Below the pieces are notes generated by a model. It did no database searches. It had not been told where the DNA came from and was given only the letters and a program-made list of their open reading frames with translations. This document shows, piece after piece, positions 32,941 to 41,416 of a DNA stretch of 64,000 bases. Both the position numbers and the translations under genes were made by a program. Source of the DNA: Enterobacter oligotrophicus (lineage in GTDB: Bacteria > Pseudomonadota > Gammaproteobacteria > Enterobacterales > Enterobacteriaceae); assembly GCF_009176645.1 (NCBI RefSeq), contig NZ_AP019007.1, positions 1,798,001 to 1,862,000 on the forward strand, read 5' to 3'. Every line of letters begins with the position of its first letter. Positions within the stretch are counted from its first letter, which is position 1.

Positions 32941-33082
32941 CTTCCAGGATTCCGAATCTTTTCACTTACTTTGGTGAATATCCCGTTTACTTACTATGCT
33001 TAAGTACGCGGAGCACCCCTCAATGTTCTCCGCATGTTTCTGGATAGCGGTGTACGCCGCAACACAATGGAAGGTTTCTATA

Positions 33083-33451
33083 ATGAAATACCGCATCACT
33101 CTGGCTCTGGCCCTTTTTTCTTTAAGCACAGCTTCCTTCGCCAATTCTCTCTGTCAGGAGAAAGAACAGGAAATTCAACGCGAGATCAGTTTTGCCGAAA
33201 AGCACAACAATCAGAACCGGATCGACGGTCTGAAAAAAGCGTTGAGCGAAGTGAAAGCCAATTGCACGGACAGCAAGTTGCGTGCCGATCACCAGAAAAA
33301 AATCGCTGAACAAAAGGACGAGATAGCTGAGCGCCGTCAAGACCTGCAGGAAGCGAAAGAGAAAGGGGATGCGGATAAAATTGCCAAGCGCGAGAGAAAG
33401 CTGAAAGAAGCGCAGGACGACCTGAAAGCGCTGGAAGCTCGCGATTATTGA
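33083..33451 (+). CDS. yqjC: DUF1090 periplasmic protein YqjC
   Basis: Secreted protein of 122 residues with a signal peptide ending SFA, then a highly charged, strongly helical body rich in Lys and Glu, likely a coiled coil, with two cysteines (SLC and ANC). Function is not established. The start at 33083 gives the signal peptide; upstream in-frame codons do not. Followed 29 bases later by yqjD. Confidence 0.9.
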   Translation: MKYRITLALALFSLSTASFANSLCQEKEQEIQREISFAEKHNNQNRIDGLKKALSEVKANCTDSKLRADHQKKIAEQKDEIAERRQDLQEAKEKGDADKIAKRERKLKEAQDDLKALEARDY

Positions 33452-33480
33452 GTTAACGGAAATCTCAACAGGAGAGAATC

Positions 33481-33786
33481 ATGTCAAAAGATACGACGTC
33501 TGAACATCTGCGCGCTGAACTGAAATCCCTGGCCGATACCCTGGAAGAGGTGCTGAACTCCTCTGCCGACAAGTCAAAAGAAGAAGTCAGCAAGCTGCGC
33601 AGTAAAGCGGAGCAGGCGCTGAAAGAGAGCCGCTACCGCCTGGGTGAAACCGGCGATGCGCTGGCGAAACAGACTCGCGAAGCGGCGGCGCGCGCTGACG
33701 AATATGTCCGTGATAACCCATGGACGGGCGTTGGTATCGGTGCCGCCGTAGGTGTGGTACTGGGTGTTCTGCTGACGCGTCGTTAA
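33481..33786 (+). CDS. yqjD: ElaB/YqjD-family membrane-anchored ribosome-binding protein YqjD
   Basis: Protein of 101 residues with a long amphipathic helical N-terminal part (1-~75) and a C-terminal membrane segment with small residues (GVGIGAAVGVVLGVLL) ending in two arginines. E. coli YqjD ties stationary-phase ribosomes to the inner membrane. GGAGAG precedes the ATG. yqjE begins two bases after its stop. Confidence 0.94.
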   Translation: MSKDTTSEHLRAELKSLADTLEEVLNSSADKSKEEVSKLRSKAEQALKESRYRLGETGDALAKQTREAAARADEYVRDNPWTGVGIGAAVGVVLGVLLTRR

Positions 33787-33788
33787 TT

Positions 33789-34187
33789 ATGGAAGATCCT
33801 CGTCACGCACAAGGGCCTGCTAAAAACGTCCTCGGCATCGGCCAGCGTATATTAACCACGCTGGTCGGGATTGCCGAAACGCGCGTCCGGCTGGCAGTGG
33901 TTGAACTGGAAGAGGAGAAAGCCAATCTCTTCCAGATGCTACTGATGCTTGGGCTTACCATGCTCTTCGCCGCATTTGGTCTGATGAGCCTGATGGTATT
34001 AATCATCTGGGCTATCGACCCGCAGTATCGGCTTAATGCGATGATTGCCACTACCGTTGTTCTGCTTGTTGCAGCATTGATTGGCGGTATCTGGACACTG
34101 CGTAAAGCGCGAAAATCCACCTTCCTGCGCCATACGCGCCAGGAGCTGGCTAACGACCGCGCTCTGCTGGAGGATGACAAGCCGTGA
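33789..34187 (+). CDS. yqjE: DUF1469 membrane protein YqjE
   Basis: Protein of 132 residues of the phage holin superfamily III/Actinobacterial holin-like type with two central membrane segments (about 45-70 and 80-100). Function unknown; it is cotranscribed with yqjD and yqjK. Its stop overlaps the yqjK start as GTGA. The ATG at 33789 matches E. coli YqjE; in-frame reading further upstream lies within yqjD. Confidence 0.92.
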   Translation: MEDPRHAQGPAKNVLGIGQRILTTLVGIAETRVRLAVVELEEEKANLFQMLLMLGLTMLFAAFGLMSLMVLIIWAIDPQYRLNAMIATTVVLLVAALIGGIWTLRKARKSTFLRHTRQELANDRALLEDDKP

Positions 34188-34480
34188 GCGACAAAGCCGA
34201 ACGTCAGAAGCGAAAAGCGTACCTGCTAAGCCAGATCCAGCAGCAGCGGCTGGATCTTTCTGCCAGCCGTCGCGACTGGATCGAGGCGACGCATCGGTTC
34301 GATCGTGGCTGGAATACCTTCCTGAGCCTGCGTTCGTGGGCGCTGGTTGGCAGCAGCGTGATGGCAATCTGGACAGTCCGCCATCCTAATATGCTGATCC
34401 GCTGGGCTCGCCGTGGCTTTGGTGCCTGGAGCGCCTGGCGTCTGGTGAAAGCGACGTTGCGGCAGCAGCAGCTGAGGTAG
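34184..34480 (+). CDS. yqjK: YqjK-like protein
   Basis: Basic protein of 98 residues, starting with a GTG that overlaps the yqjE stop. It is rich in Arg, Lys and Gln at both ends with a weak hydrophobic middle. A family partner of YqjD/YqjE, of unknown function. Confidence 0.9.
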   Translation: MSDKAERQKRKAYLLSQIQQQRLDLSASRRDWIEATHRFDRGWNTFLSLRSWALVGSSVMAIWTVRHPNMLIRWARRGFGAWSAWRLVKATLRQQQLR

Positions 34481-34487
34481 CCTTCTC

Positions 34488-34504
34488 GCCGGGTGGCGGC
34501 TTCG
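34488..34504. repeat. Partial REP unit after yqjK
   Basis: GCCGGGTGGCGGCTTCG is the left half of the REP unit seen complete after exuT; the right half is missing. Confidence 0.65.
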
Positions 34505-34514
34505 AGGTAAAAGC

Positions 34515-34542
34515 AAAACGGTAACCCTGGTTACCGTTTTTT
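34515..34542 (+). terminator. Rho-independent terminator of the yqjCDEK operon
   Basis: AAAACGGTAACC and GGTTACCGTTTT form a long stem with a two-base centre and a T run. Confidence 0.85.
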
Positions 34543-34550
34543 GTTTTTGC

Positions 34551-34586
34551 GCCCTCTCCCTGTGGAAGAGGGATGAGGTGAGGGCA
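34551..34586. repeat. Degenerate CCCTCTCCC hairpin-family repeat
   Basis: GCCCTCTCCC, TGTGGA and AGAGGG with trailing GGTGAGGGC resemble the other copies but the hairpin has a mismatch. Confidence 0.65.
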
Positions 34587-34759
34587 CCAGCCCGCACGCC
34601 CCTTGCTCAATATCTTTGAAAAAGATTGACAGTTTTCCTTGCTAACAATTGCCATCCGTCACGTTTACACTCCTCTCCATCGATAGCAAAGCCGCGGTAT
34701 CTACCCGAATTTGCACATATTTAAAGTTCAGCCGCTGTTGTGGTTTCCTGGAGAGAGAA

Positions 34760-35152
34760 ATGAAAAAATTAGAAGATGTTGGTGTACTGGTCGCGCGCAT
34801 TCTGATGCCGATTCTGTTTATTACCGCAGGCTGGGGCAAAATCACCGGTTATGCGGGAACTCAGCAATATATGGAAGCGATGGGCGTACCGGGCTTCCTG
34901 CTGCCACTGACCATTCTGCTGGAGTTCGGCGGCGGCCTGGCGGTACTGTTCGGCTTCCTGACCCGCACCACAGCACTGTTTACCGCAGGCTTCACCCTGC
35001 TGACGGCGTTTATCTTCCACAGTAACTTTGCGGAAGATGTGAACTCCCTGATGTTCATGAAAAACCTGACCATCGCAGGCGGCTTCCTGCTGCTGGCTAT
35101 CACCGGGCCAGGTGCCTACAGCATTGACCGCCTTCTGAATAAGAAGTGGTAA
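34760..35152 (+). CDS. yqjF: DoxX-family membrane protein YqjF
   Basis: Inner-membrane protein of 130 residues with four predicted spans (LVARILMPILFITAGWGKI, FLLPLTILLEFGGGLAVLFGF, and others), almost identical to E. coli YqjF. A DoxX-family role in redox or quinone chemistry is proposed for relatives but not shown here. The ATG at 34760 follows GGAGAGAG. Confidence 0.93.
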   Translation: MKKLEDVGVLVARILMPILFITAGWGKITGYAGTQQYMEAMGVPGFLLPLTILLEFGGGLAVLFGFLTRTTALFTAGFTLLTAFIFHSNFAEDVNSLMFMKNLTIAGGFLLLAITGPGAYSIDRLLNKKW

Positions 35153-35174
35153 GCAGGCTATAATTAATGAACAC

Positions 35175-35203
35175 AAAGCGAGGAGATCTCTCCTCGCTTT
35201 TGC
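35175..35203 (+). terminator. Terminator after yqjF
   Basis: AAAGCGAGGAGA and TCTCCTCGCTTT pair across a very short centre, followed by TGC. It looks like an intrinsic terminator with a short T run. Confidence 0.75.
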
Positions 35204-35225
35204 TTATCTGACGGAGGAGAACAAA

Positions 35226-36212
35226 ATGGGACAACTCGTAGATGGTGTCTGGCAGGATGTCTGGTATGACACCAAATCCACCGGCGGACGCTTCAAGCGC
35301 TCAGCGTCGGCCTTCCGTAACTGGCTGACCGCCGACGGTACGCCCGGCCCGAGTGGCGAAGGTGGCTTTGCGGCGGAGAAAGACCGTTATCACCTTTATG
35401 TTTCCCTCGCCTGTCCGTGGGCACACCGCACGCTGATTGTACGTAAACTTAAAGGACTGGAATCGTTCATTCCGGTCTCGGTGGTAAACCCGTTGATGCT
35501 GGAAAACGGCTGGACGTTTAACAGTGACTTCCCTGCTGCGACCGGCGATGACCTTTACCACCACGACTTCCTCTACCAGCTTTATCTGCGTGCCGATCCG
35601 CACTACACCGGACGCGTTACCGTACCCGTGCTGTGGGACAAGAAAAACCAGACCATCGTCAGTAATGAATCCGCCGAAATCATTCGCATGTTTAACACGG
35701 CGTTTGATGCCCACGGTGCCCGCGCCGGGGATTATTATCCGGTTGAATTGCGTGAGAAAATCGACGAGCTGAACAGCTGGATTTACGACAACGTAAACAA
35801 CGGTGTCTACAAAGCCGGTTTTGCCACCAGCCAGGAAGCCTATGACGAAGCAGTCGGGAAAGTATTTGAATCCCTGGAGCGTCTGGAGCAGATCCTCGGT
35901 CAGCACCGCTATCTGACGGGCGACCGCCTGACCGAAGCTGACATCCGCCTGTGGACGACGCTGGTACGTTTTGATCCGGTCTATGTCACCCACTTTAAGT
36001 GCGATAAACATCGCATCAGCGACTACCTCAACCTGTATGGTTTTCTGCGTGACATCTACCAGATGCCGGGCATTGCTGAAACGGTCAATTTTGACCACAT
36101 TCGCACCCACTATTTCCGCAGCCATAAAACCATCAACCCGACGGGCATTATCTCCATTGGCCCGTGGCAGGATCTGGATGAACCACACGGTCGCGACGTC
36201 CGTTTTGGATAA
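35226..36212 (+). CDS. yqjG: Glutathionyl-hydroquinone reductase YqjG
   Basis: Xi-class glutathione transferase of 328 residues that reduces glutathionyl-hydroquinones. The catalytic cysteine is Cys63 in the SLACPWAHRT motif, followed by NESAEIIRMFN and the C-terminal helical domain with TGDRLTEADIRLW. Same length and near-identical sequence to E. coli YqjG. It starts shortly after the yqjF terminator with GGAGGAGA before the ATG. Confidence 0.96.
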   Translation: MGQLVDGVWQDVWYDTKSTGGRFKRSASAFRNWLTADGTPGPSGEGGFAAEKDRYHLYVSLACPWAHRTLIVRKLKGLESFIPVSVVNPLMLENGWTFNSDFPAATGDDLYHHDFLYQLYLRADPHYTGRVTVPVLWDKKNQTIVSNESAEIIRMFNTAFDAHGARAGDYYPVELREKIDELNSWIYDNVNNGVYKAGFATSQEAYDEAVGKVFESLERLEQILGQHRYLTGDRLTEADIRLWTTLVRFDPVYVTHFKCDKHRISDYLNLYGFLRDIYQMPGIAETVNFDHIRTHYFRSHKTINPTGIISIGPWQDLDEPHGRDVRFG

Positions 36213-36318
36213 ATATTAAGGGCATCAATAGATGCCCTTTTTTAATTCACAATCTCCATCTATCCTTACCTCGATCGCTTAAAAAACAAGTGATTGACTG
36301 ATTAATGAGGCAAGGAAA

Positions 36319-36684
36319 ATGGACTGGTATTTAAACGTACTGCGCAACTACATTGGATTTGGTGGCCGCGCCCGCCGCAAAGAGTACTGGATGTTCGCTC
36401 TGGTGAACTTCATTCTTCTCGTGGTGCTGGGCATCGTTGATAAAATTCTCGGCTGGCAGCAGGCCGGCGGGGAAGGCATTCTCACATCAATTTATGGCAT
36501 ATTTATTCTGCTGCCGTCCTGGGCAGTACAGTTCAGACGCCTGCACGACACCGATCGTTCAGCATGGTGGTTACTGTTGCTGTTGATTCCGGTGGTAGGT
36601 TGGATCGTGATTTTGATCTTCAACTGCCAGAATGGCACGCCGGGTGAAAACCGCTTCGGTCCAGACCCGAAAGCCAGCGCATAA
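36319..36684 (+). CDS. yhaH: DUF805 inner membrane protein YhaH
   Basis: Membrane protein of 121 residues with three to four hydrophobic segments and the DUF805 blocks FGGRARRKEYWMF and RRLHDTDRSAWW. Function unknown. In E. coli yhaI follows; it is absent here. Confidence 0.93.
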   Translation: MDWYLNVLRNYIGFGGRARRKEYWMFALVNFILLVVLGIVDKILGWQQAGGEGILTSIYGIFILLPSWAVQFRRLHDTDRSAWWLLLLLIPVVGWIVILIFNCQNGTPGENRFGPDPKASA

Positions 36685-36715
36685 AAAAAGCCCGGTGGCG
36701 CAAAGCGCTCCGGGC
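36682..36715 (-). terminator. REP-like terminator for yhaJ
   Basis: GCCCGG-TG-GCGC, AAA, GCGC-T-CCGGGC is a REP-type hairpin. On the minus strand a run of seven T (36689-36683) follows it, so it can end the yhaJ transcript. It also ends the yhaH intergenic space. Confidence 0.8.
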
Positions 36716-36723
36716 CTGCACAT

Positions 36724-37626
36724 TTATTTATTGTGGTGGGCAAAGAGCTTTGGTATTTCGCGCAAACACCACGACTTGGCTTCCCCCATACTGTCGCGCC
36801 GCCACGCCATAATGATATCCACTTCACTGGTGTATTCCGGGCTGACAACGCGCAGCCGCCCTTCGGCAATGTCTTTTTCAACAAACGGATACGGCATCGT
36901 CGCCACGCCCAGACCGGCCAGCAACGCCTGACGTTTATCTTCAAGAGACGTGACGGTCAGACGCGGCTGTTTATCCAGCAACTGCACCGTTAACACCGGA
37001 CGCTCGCGCGCGGTGTCGGCCACTGCCACGCCACGATACTTCACGCGCGTCACTTCTGAGAGCGGCTCTGGCTCCTGGTGGATCGGATGATCCGGGGCAG
37101 CCACGTAAACGTTCATCACGCTGTAGAGCTTGCGGGAGTTGATTTCAGATGAGGATCGGAAGTGCATGTCCGGGGCAATCACGATATCCGCCCTGCCCGT
37201 CTCCAGACGCTCCCACGCGCCTGCCAGCACCTCGGTAATGATCGACAACTGGGTGTTAGCTTTATCCGCCAGTCTGTCCACCAGCGGGAACAGCGCCTCG
37301 GTAGGTACCAGCGCTTCGGTAACCAGCGTCAGATGGGTTTCCCAGCCGCGCGCCAGTGCTTCGGCGTCTGTCGTCAGCTTATCCGCTGCTTCCAGCAGCA
37401 CACGACCGCGCTCCAGCAGCATTCGGCCAACGTTAGTGAATTTTGTTCGATGACCGGAGCGGTCAAAGAGCACCACGTCCAGCTCCTCTTCCAGCTTCTG
37501 CATGGTGTAGCTCAGCGCAGACGGAACGCGCCCCAGTTCATCTGCCGCTGCGGCAAAGCTGCCGCGCCGGTCAATCGCGTCCATAACGCGCAGCGCCTCA
37601 AGCGTCAATGCTCTCTCTTTAGCCAT
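36724..37626 (-). CDS. yhaJ: LysR-family transcriptional regulator YhaJ
   Basis: Regulator of 300 residues with the LysR winged helix near residues 8-65 (LRVMDAIDRRGSFAAAADELGRVPSALSYTMQKLEEELDVVLF) and a periplasmic-binding-type effector domain. E. coli YhaJ activates the neighbouring yhaK/yqjF-type genes and responds to aromatic compounds such as DNT. It is divergent from yhaK, with a 104-base gap for both promoters. Confidence 0.93.
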   Translation of the reverse strand: MAKERALTLEALRVMDAIDRRGSFAAAADELGRVPSALSYTMQKLEEELDVVLFDRSGHRTKFTNVGRMLLERGRVLLEAADKLTTDAEALARGWETHLTLVTEALVPTEALFPLVDRLADKANTQLSIITEVLAGAWERLETGRADIVIAPDMHFRSSSEINSRKLYSVMNVYVAAPDHPIHQEPEPLSEVTRVKYRGVAVADTARERPVLTVQLLDKQPRLTVTSLEDKRQALLAGLGVATMPYPFVEKDIAEGRLRVVSPEYTSEVDIIMAWRRDSMGEAKSWCLREIPKLFAHHNK

Positions 37627-37730
37627 CTCGTTCTCATTCAGGAAATTTGAACATACCGGGCAGAATATCTGGCTAACAATGCAGCGTCCATACCTTTACC
37701 ATTGTTTTAGTGTAAAGAGAGGTCAAGTTT

Positions 37731-38432
37731 ATGATTACGACAAGAACAGCTAAACAGTGCGGACAAGCCGATTTCGGTTGGCTGCAGGCCCGCTACACCT
37801 TTTCCTTTGGACACTACTTTGACCCGAAACTCCTCGGTTATGCTTCACTGCGTGTATTAAATCAGGAAGTGCTCGCCCCAGGCAGCGCCTTCCAGCCGCG
37901 TACATACCCGAAAGTCGATATCCTGAACCTGATCCTGGAAGGCGAGGCAGAATACCGCGATAGCGAGGGCAATCATGTCCAGGCAAAGGCTGGCGAAGCG
38001 TTGTTAATTTCCACGCAGCCCGGTATGAGCTACAGCGAGCATAACCTTAGCAAAGACAAAACGCTGACCCGCATGCAGCTATGGCTGGATGCCTGCCCGG
38101 AGCGGGAAAATCCGCTGCTGCAGAAACTGGATTTGAACGGTGAAAAACAACAGTTAATTGCTTCGCCGGACGGCAGCAACGGTAGCCTGCAACTGCGCCA
38201 GCAGGTATGGCTGCACCATATTGAGCTAAAAAAAGGCGAGCAGGCGAGCTTCCAGCTTCACGGGCCACGCGCCTATTTGCAGTCGATCCACGGCACGGTG
38301 CATGCAGTGACGCACACGGAAGAGAAAGAAGCGCTCACCTGCGGTGACGGGGCGTTTATTCGTGATGAAGCGAATATCACCCTGGTGGCGGATACACCGC
38401 TGCGCGCGCTGTTGATTGATTTGCCGGTGTAG
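37731..38432 (+). CDS. yhaK: Pirin-family bicupin YhaK
   Basis: Cytoplasmic bicupin of 233 residues, the E. coli length. FSFGHYFDP and PRTYPKVDILNLILEGEAEYRDSEG mark the first cupin, and GEALLISTQPGMSYSEHN the rest of its barrel. E. coli YhaK is a redox-sensitive protein. It is the likely target of the divergent regulator YhaJ. Confidence 0.94.
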   Translation: MITTRTAKQCGQADFGWLQARYTFSFGHYFDPKLLGYASLRVLNQEVLAPGSAFQPRTYPKVDILNLILEGEAEYRDSEGNHVQAKAGEALLISTQPGMSYSEHNLSKDKTLTRMQLWLDACPERENPLLQKLDLNGEKQQLIASPDGSNGSLQLRQQVWLHHIELKKGEQASFQLHGPRAYLQSIHGTVHAVTHTEEKEALTCGDGAFIRDEANITLVADTPLRALLIDLPV

Positions 38433-38434
38433 CC

Positions 38435-38476
38435 CCCTCACCCTCGCCCCTCTCCCCTTTGGGGAGAGGGGCGAGG
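38435..38476. repeat. CCCTCTCCC hairpin-family repeat between yhaK and cyuA
   Basis: A perfect 16-base stem (38442-38457 with 38461-38476) with a TTT loop, preceded by CCCTCA. It lies between two convergent genes and probably folds in both transcripts. Confidence 0.85.
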
Positions 38477-38482
38477 AACGAC

Positions 38483-39787
38483 TCACGACACCTTATTTGC
38501 CATAATCTCAATAATCTGCCGGTCCGTTTCCTGCATCGAGCGGCACGCCAGTGCGCACAGGTTCGAAATAGATTGCTCCACATCGTGCGCAACAATCCCT
38601 TCGTTGCCCGTGACGGCGGAATCATCCAGCGCCATCATCACCGCTTTCCAGGCACTCCCGACGCTGGTCGAAACCTTCATTGCGCAGCTATTAGAAGCGC
38701 CGTCGCAGATCATCCCGCTGACATCACCGATCATGCTGCTGATAGCCATCGCGATCGTCTGGTAACTTCCGCCCATCAGCCACGCCATCCCTGCCGCGGC
38801 CCCCATTCCAGCAGTTGTCGCTGCACATAACGCCGACAAACGCGGAAGCTGGTGATGGATGTAGATCGCTGACAGATGCGAGAGCATCAGCGCCCGCGCC
38901 CGTTTTTCATCATCAGCCTGAATATGTTCGGCAACGACAACCACCGGCATAGTGGCGGTGATCCCCTGATTCCCGGAACCTGAGTTGCTCATCGCCGGAA
39001 GCGTCGCGCCGCCCATACGTGCGTCTGAAGCCGCGCTGGTGCGGATCACAATGTCGGAGCCGACATCCTGCGCCATCCATCCGCGCGAGCGCTGTTTATG
39101 CAGCGTCGCACCAATGTGCAGCCCCCACTTCCCGCTTAACCCTTCGCGGGAGAGCGCATCGTTGAGCCGCCCGGCATCCAGGATAAAGCGGATCGCCTCG
39201 AACGGCACCTGCTCCACAAACTCAAGGATCTGCGACAGCGTGGTGTTTGAGAGCACCGCCAGCGGATCGTCGGTGACCTGACGCTGTTGAGAGTCCAGCG
39301 TAAAGCGCGTTTCGCCCTGACAAACCACCTCCACGACGCGCGTATGCCCACCGGCAATGGTCACCATTGCCGAGGTGTCGCCAGCGTAAACACAGGCGCG
39401 CGAATAGAGGATTTCATCGCACGGTTCCTGCAACTTCACCTGCACTTTTCCGGCATTCAGCATCGCTTTTGCGCGGGCCAGCGCATCGGGTGTTGCGTCT
39501 TTTAACACCTCCAGCCCGGCGTGCGCATTACCGCCAATGGCCCCCAGTGCCGCCGCAATCGGTAGCCCGACCATTCCGGTGCCAGGCACTGTCACACCAA
39601 GACCGTTTTTCATCAGGTTCGGTGACACCCACGCCTCAATCTGCGTGACCTCACCGCTCAGTTGCTCAGCCGCAATCGCACACGCCAGCGCCAGTGAGAC
39701 GGGTTCCGTACATCCCAGTGCAGGTTTAACTTCTTCCTGCACCGCGCGAATAAAATGGTTCCATAAAGGATTAGTTTGCTCAGACAT
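38483..39787 (-). CDS. cyuA: L-cysteine desulfidase CyuA (YhaM)
   Basis: Iron-sulfur L-cysteine desulfidase of 434 residues that cleaves cysteine to pyruvate, ammonia and sulfide, the main anaerobic cysteine degradation enzyme in E. coli. The [11 protein letters not shown] segment (Cys26) and the late [14 protein letters not shown] cluster are candidate [4Fe-4S] ligands. The ATG at 39787 follows AAGG; longer in-frame reading overlaps cyuP. It lies 20 bases after cyuP in one operon. Confidence 0.93.
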   Translation of the reverse strand: MSEQTNPLWNHFIRAVQEEVKPALGCTEPVSLALACAIAAEQLSGEVTQIEAWVSPNLMKNGLGVTVPGTGMVGLPIAAALGAIGGNAHAGLEVLKDATPDALARAKAMLNAGKVQVKLQEPCDEILYSRACVYAGDTSAMVTIAGGHTRVVEVVCQGETRFTLDSQQRQVTDDPLAVLSNTTLSQILEFVEQVPFEAIRFILDAGRLNDALSREGLSGKWGLHIGATLHKQRSRGWMAQDVGSDIVIRTSAASDARMGGATLPAMSNSGSGNQGITATMPVVVVAEHIQADDEKRARALMLSHLSAIYIHHQLPRLSALCAATTAGMGAAAGMAWLMGGSYQTIAMAISSMIGDVSGMICDGASNSCAMKVSTSVGSAWKAVMMALDDSAVTGNEGIVAHDVEQSISNLCALACRSMQETDRQIIEIMANKVS

Positions 39788-39807
39788 CGTTACGACCTTA
39801 TTTGCCC

Positions 39808-41139
39808 TCAGGAGAACGCGAGGAAAGGAGAAACACAAAGCAGCAGCCCGGTGATGACAATAATCACTAGCGACACGCCTTTATATTTGTGCAGCGCAGG
39901 GACTTTGTAGACCAGCCACGCCGGAATTAAGCAGCCGACCATGCCGAATATCGGGCTGCAAATAGAGGTAAAGCTCAGCACCGGTGCGTTTAAAACAATG
40001 GCGCTCCAGGCCAGCAGAATGGCGAAAAACATGATGCCGCGCTGCACCGTGTTTTCATTGATCTTCTCCGCTGGCATTTTGCGGCGCAGGATGTTCATCA
40101 CAATGCCCTGAGTCGCCTCGCGGAAACCAAGATAGACGCCAAAGAACGCAGTCATAACCGCGAAAATATTGAGGATCACGCTGACGATTTTGACCCAGCC
40201 TGCGCCGTCGCCGCTGATAAACTGCGCCGCGATGGCCAGGGCAGAGATATTCTGCTCGTAGGCTTTAACCGCCTCATCGTGCCCCATCGCCAGGGTGAAA
40301 GAGACGGCGTAGAAAAAGACCGTCACAAACAGAATGCCAAAGGCAATATTCATTGCCCGCAGCGCTTTATGACGCGCCACCTCAACGGACTTTTCCCGTG
40401 AGCGATAGGAAATCACCATCGGACTTAGCGTCTGAATAAAGAGGATCGAGGTTAAGGTAAACGGCAGCGTAATAATGGCGTTTTTAATCAGCAGCCCCAT
40501 CGGTGGCAGCATGCCCACGTTGGCTAAATGCCAGAGGCCAATCATCGACAATCCCAATGCTGCGACCACAAATAACTTAGTGAGCACCATCAGGCTGGAG
40601 ACTTTAAACAGCAGCTTTTCGCCGCGTGAAGAGATCGCCACCAGAATGCAGATGAGGAATAAACCGTAGAACGGATTTTCCGAGAGTAACCCGTCAGTCA
40701 CGCCAAACGTGTGTAAATAAGAGGCGCTATCGTTAGTGATGGCCGTGGAATACACAAACATCCAGATGACCAGCATCACGAAATAGAGTGCGCCTAATAA
40801 AATGCCCCAGTTTTTACCTAAATAACCGCTTATCACGCTCGGGTAGTCTTTGCATTCCGGCGATTCCGCCAGCGTATTAATAAACAACCGCTGGAAGAGG
40901 TACATGGCCGGGTAACCAATAATCGACGAAAGTAAAAAGACCCACAGACCCATTAATCCCACCTGCACCGGGAGAAAAACAATCCCCGCGCCGATAGCCA
41001 TCCCGATACTCATAATCACCCAGCCCGTATCGGTACTGTCGAATTTAATCGCCTCTCGCCATTCGCTTTCACTCATTCCCGCCCGCCTTGCCGCAGGGGA
41101 ATCATTCACAATCACACTGCTGTTTGTTGCCGTATCCAT
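39808..41139 (-). CDS. cyuP: Cysteine/serine permease CyuP (YhaO/DlsT)
   Basis: Eleven-span inner-membrane transporter of the hydroxy/aromatic amino acid permease family (443 residues), proposed to import cysteine and serine for Cyu[24 protein letters not shown] near residue 40 is the family motif. It is a paralogue of tdcC at 44965. The start codon has only a weak ribosome-binding site (GCGAG). Confidence 0.92.
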   Translation of the reverse strand: MDTATNSSVIVNDSPAARRAGMSESEWREAIKFDSTDTGWVIMSIGMAIGAGIVFLPVQVGLMGLWVFLLSSIIGYPAMYLFQRLFINTLAESPECKDYPSVISGYLGKNWGILLGALYFVMLVIWMFVYSTAITNDSASYLHTFGVTDGLLSENPFYGLFLICILVAISSRGEKLLFKVSSLMVLTKLFVVAALGLSMIGLWHLANVGMLPPMGLLIKNAIITLPFTLTSILFIQTLSPMVISYRSREKSVEVARHKALRAMNIAFGILFVTVFFYAVSFTLAMGHDEAVKAYEQNISALAIAAQFISGDGAGWVKIVSVILNIFAVMTAFFGVYLGFREATQGIVMNILRRKMPAEKINENTVQRGIMFFAILLAWSAIVLNAPVLSFTSICSPIFGMVGCLIPAWLVYKVPALHKYKGVSLVIIVITGLLLCVSPFLAFS

Positions 41140-41375
41140 AAAAAGGCACTCGCTTAGTTTGTAGGGTAAACAGTTATTTTTATGAGGTTCTGACCACCAG
41201 CGATAATGAGCCAGAGCGTTGCAGGTGTTTGTTATTGGTGTGGAAAGATCATATCCGGAGAGTGAGAGAAAAAAGTCACAATGTTTATAAGGATTTTCTG
41301 TTTCAGGAGGAAAATTTACTTCTTTACCGGAGAATATTGCGGAGTTTTTCTAAAAGTGATGGTGATCAAGAAATG
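41140..41375 (-). promoter_or_regulatory. cyuPA promoter region
   Basis: About 235 AT-rich bases between cyuP and the tdc terminator. In E. coli the CyuR activator (YbaO) binds here. I could not identify its site with confidence and see no open reading frame of note. Confidence 0.45.
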
Positions 41376-41404
41376 AAAATCCCCCTCATGGCGAGGGGGA
41401 TTTT
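41376..41404 (-). terminator. Terminator of the tdc operon
   Basis: AAAATCCCCCTC and GAGGGGGATTTT form a perfect 12-base stem around ATGGC, with T runs in either direction. It lies 12 bases after the tdcE stop, so the operon ends at tdcE. Confidence 0.9.
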
Positions 41405-41416
41405 AATCGTACTGAT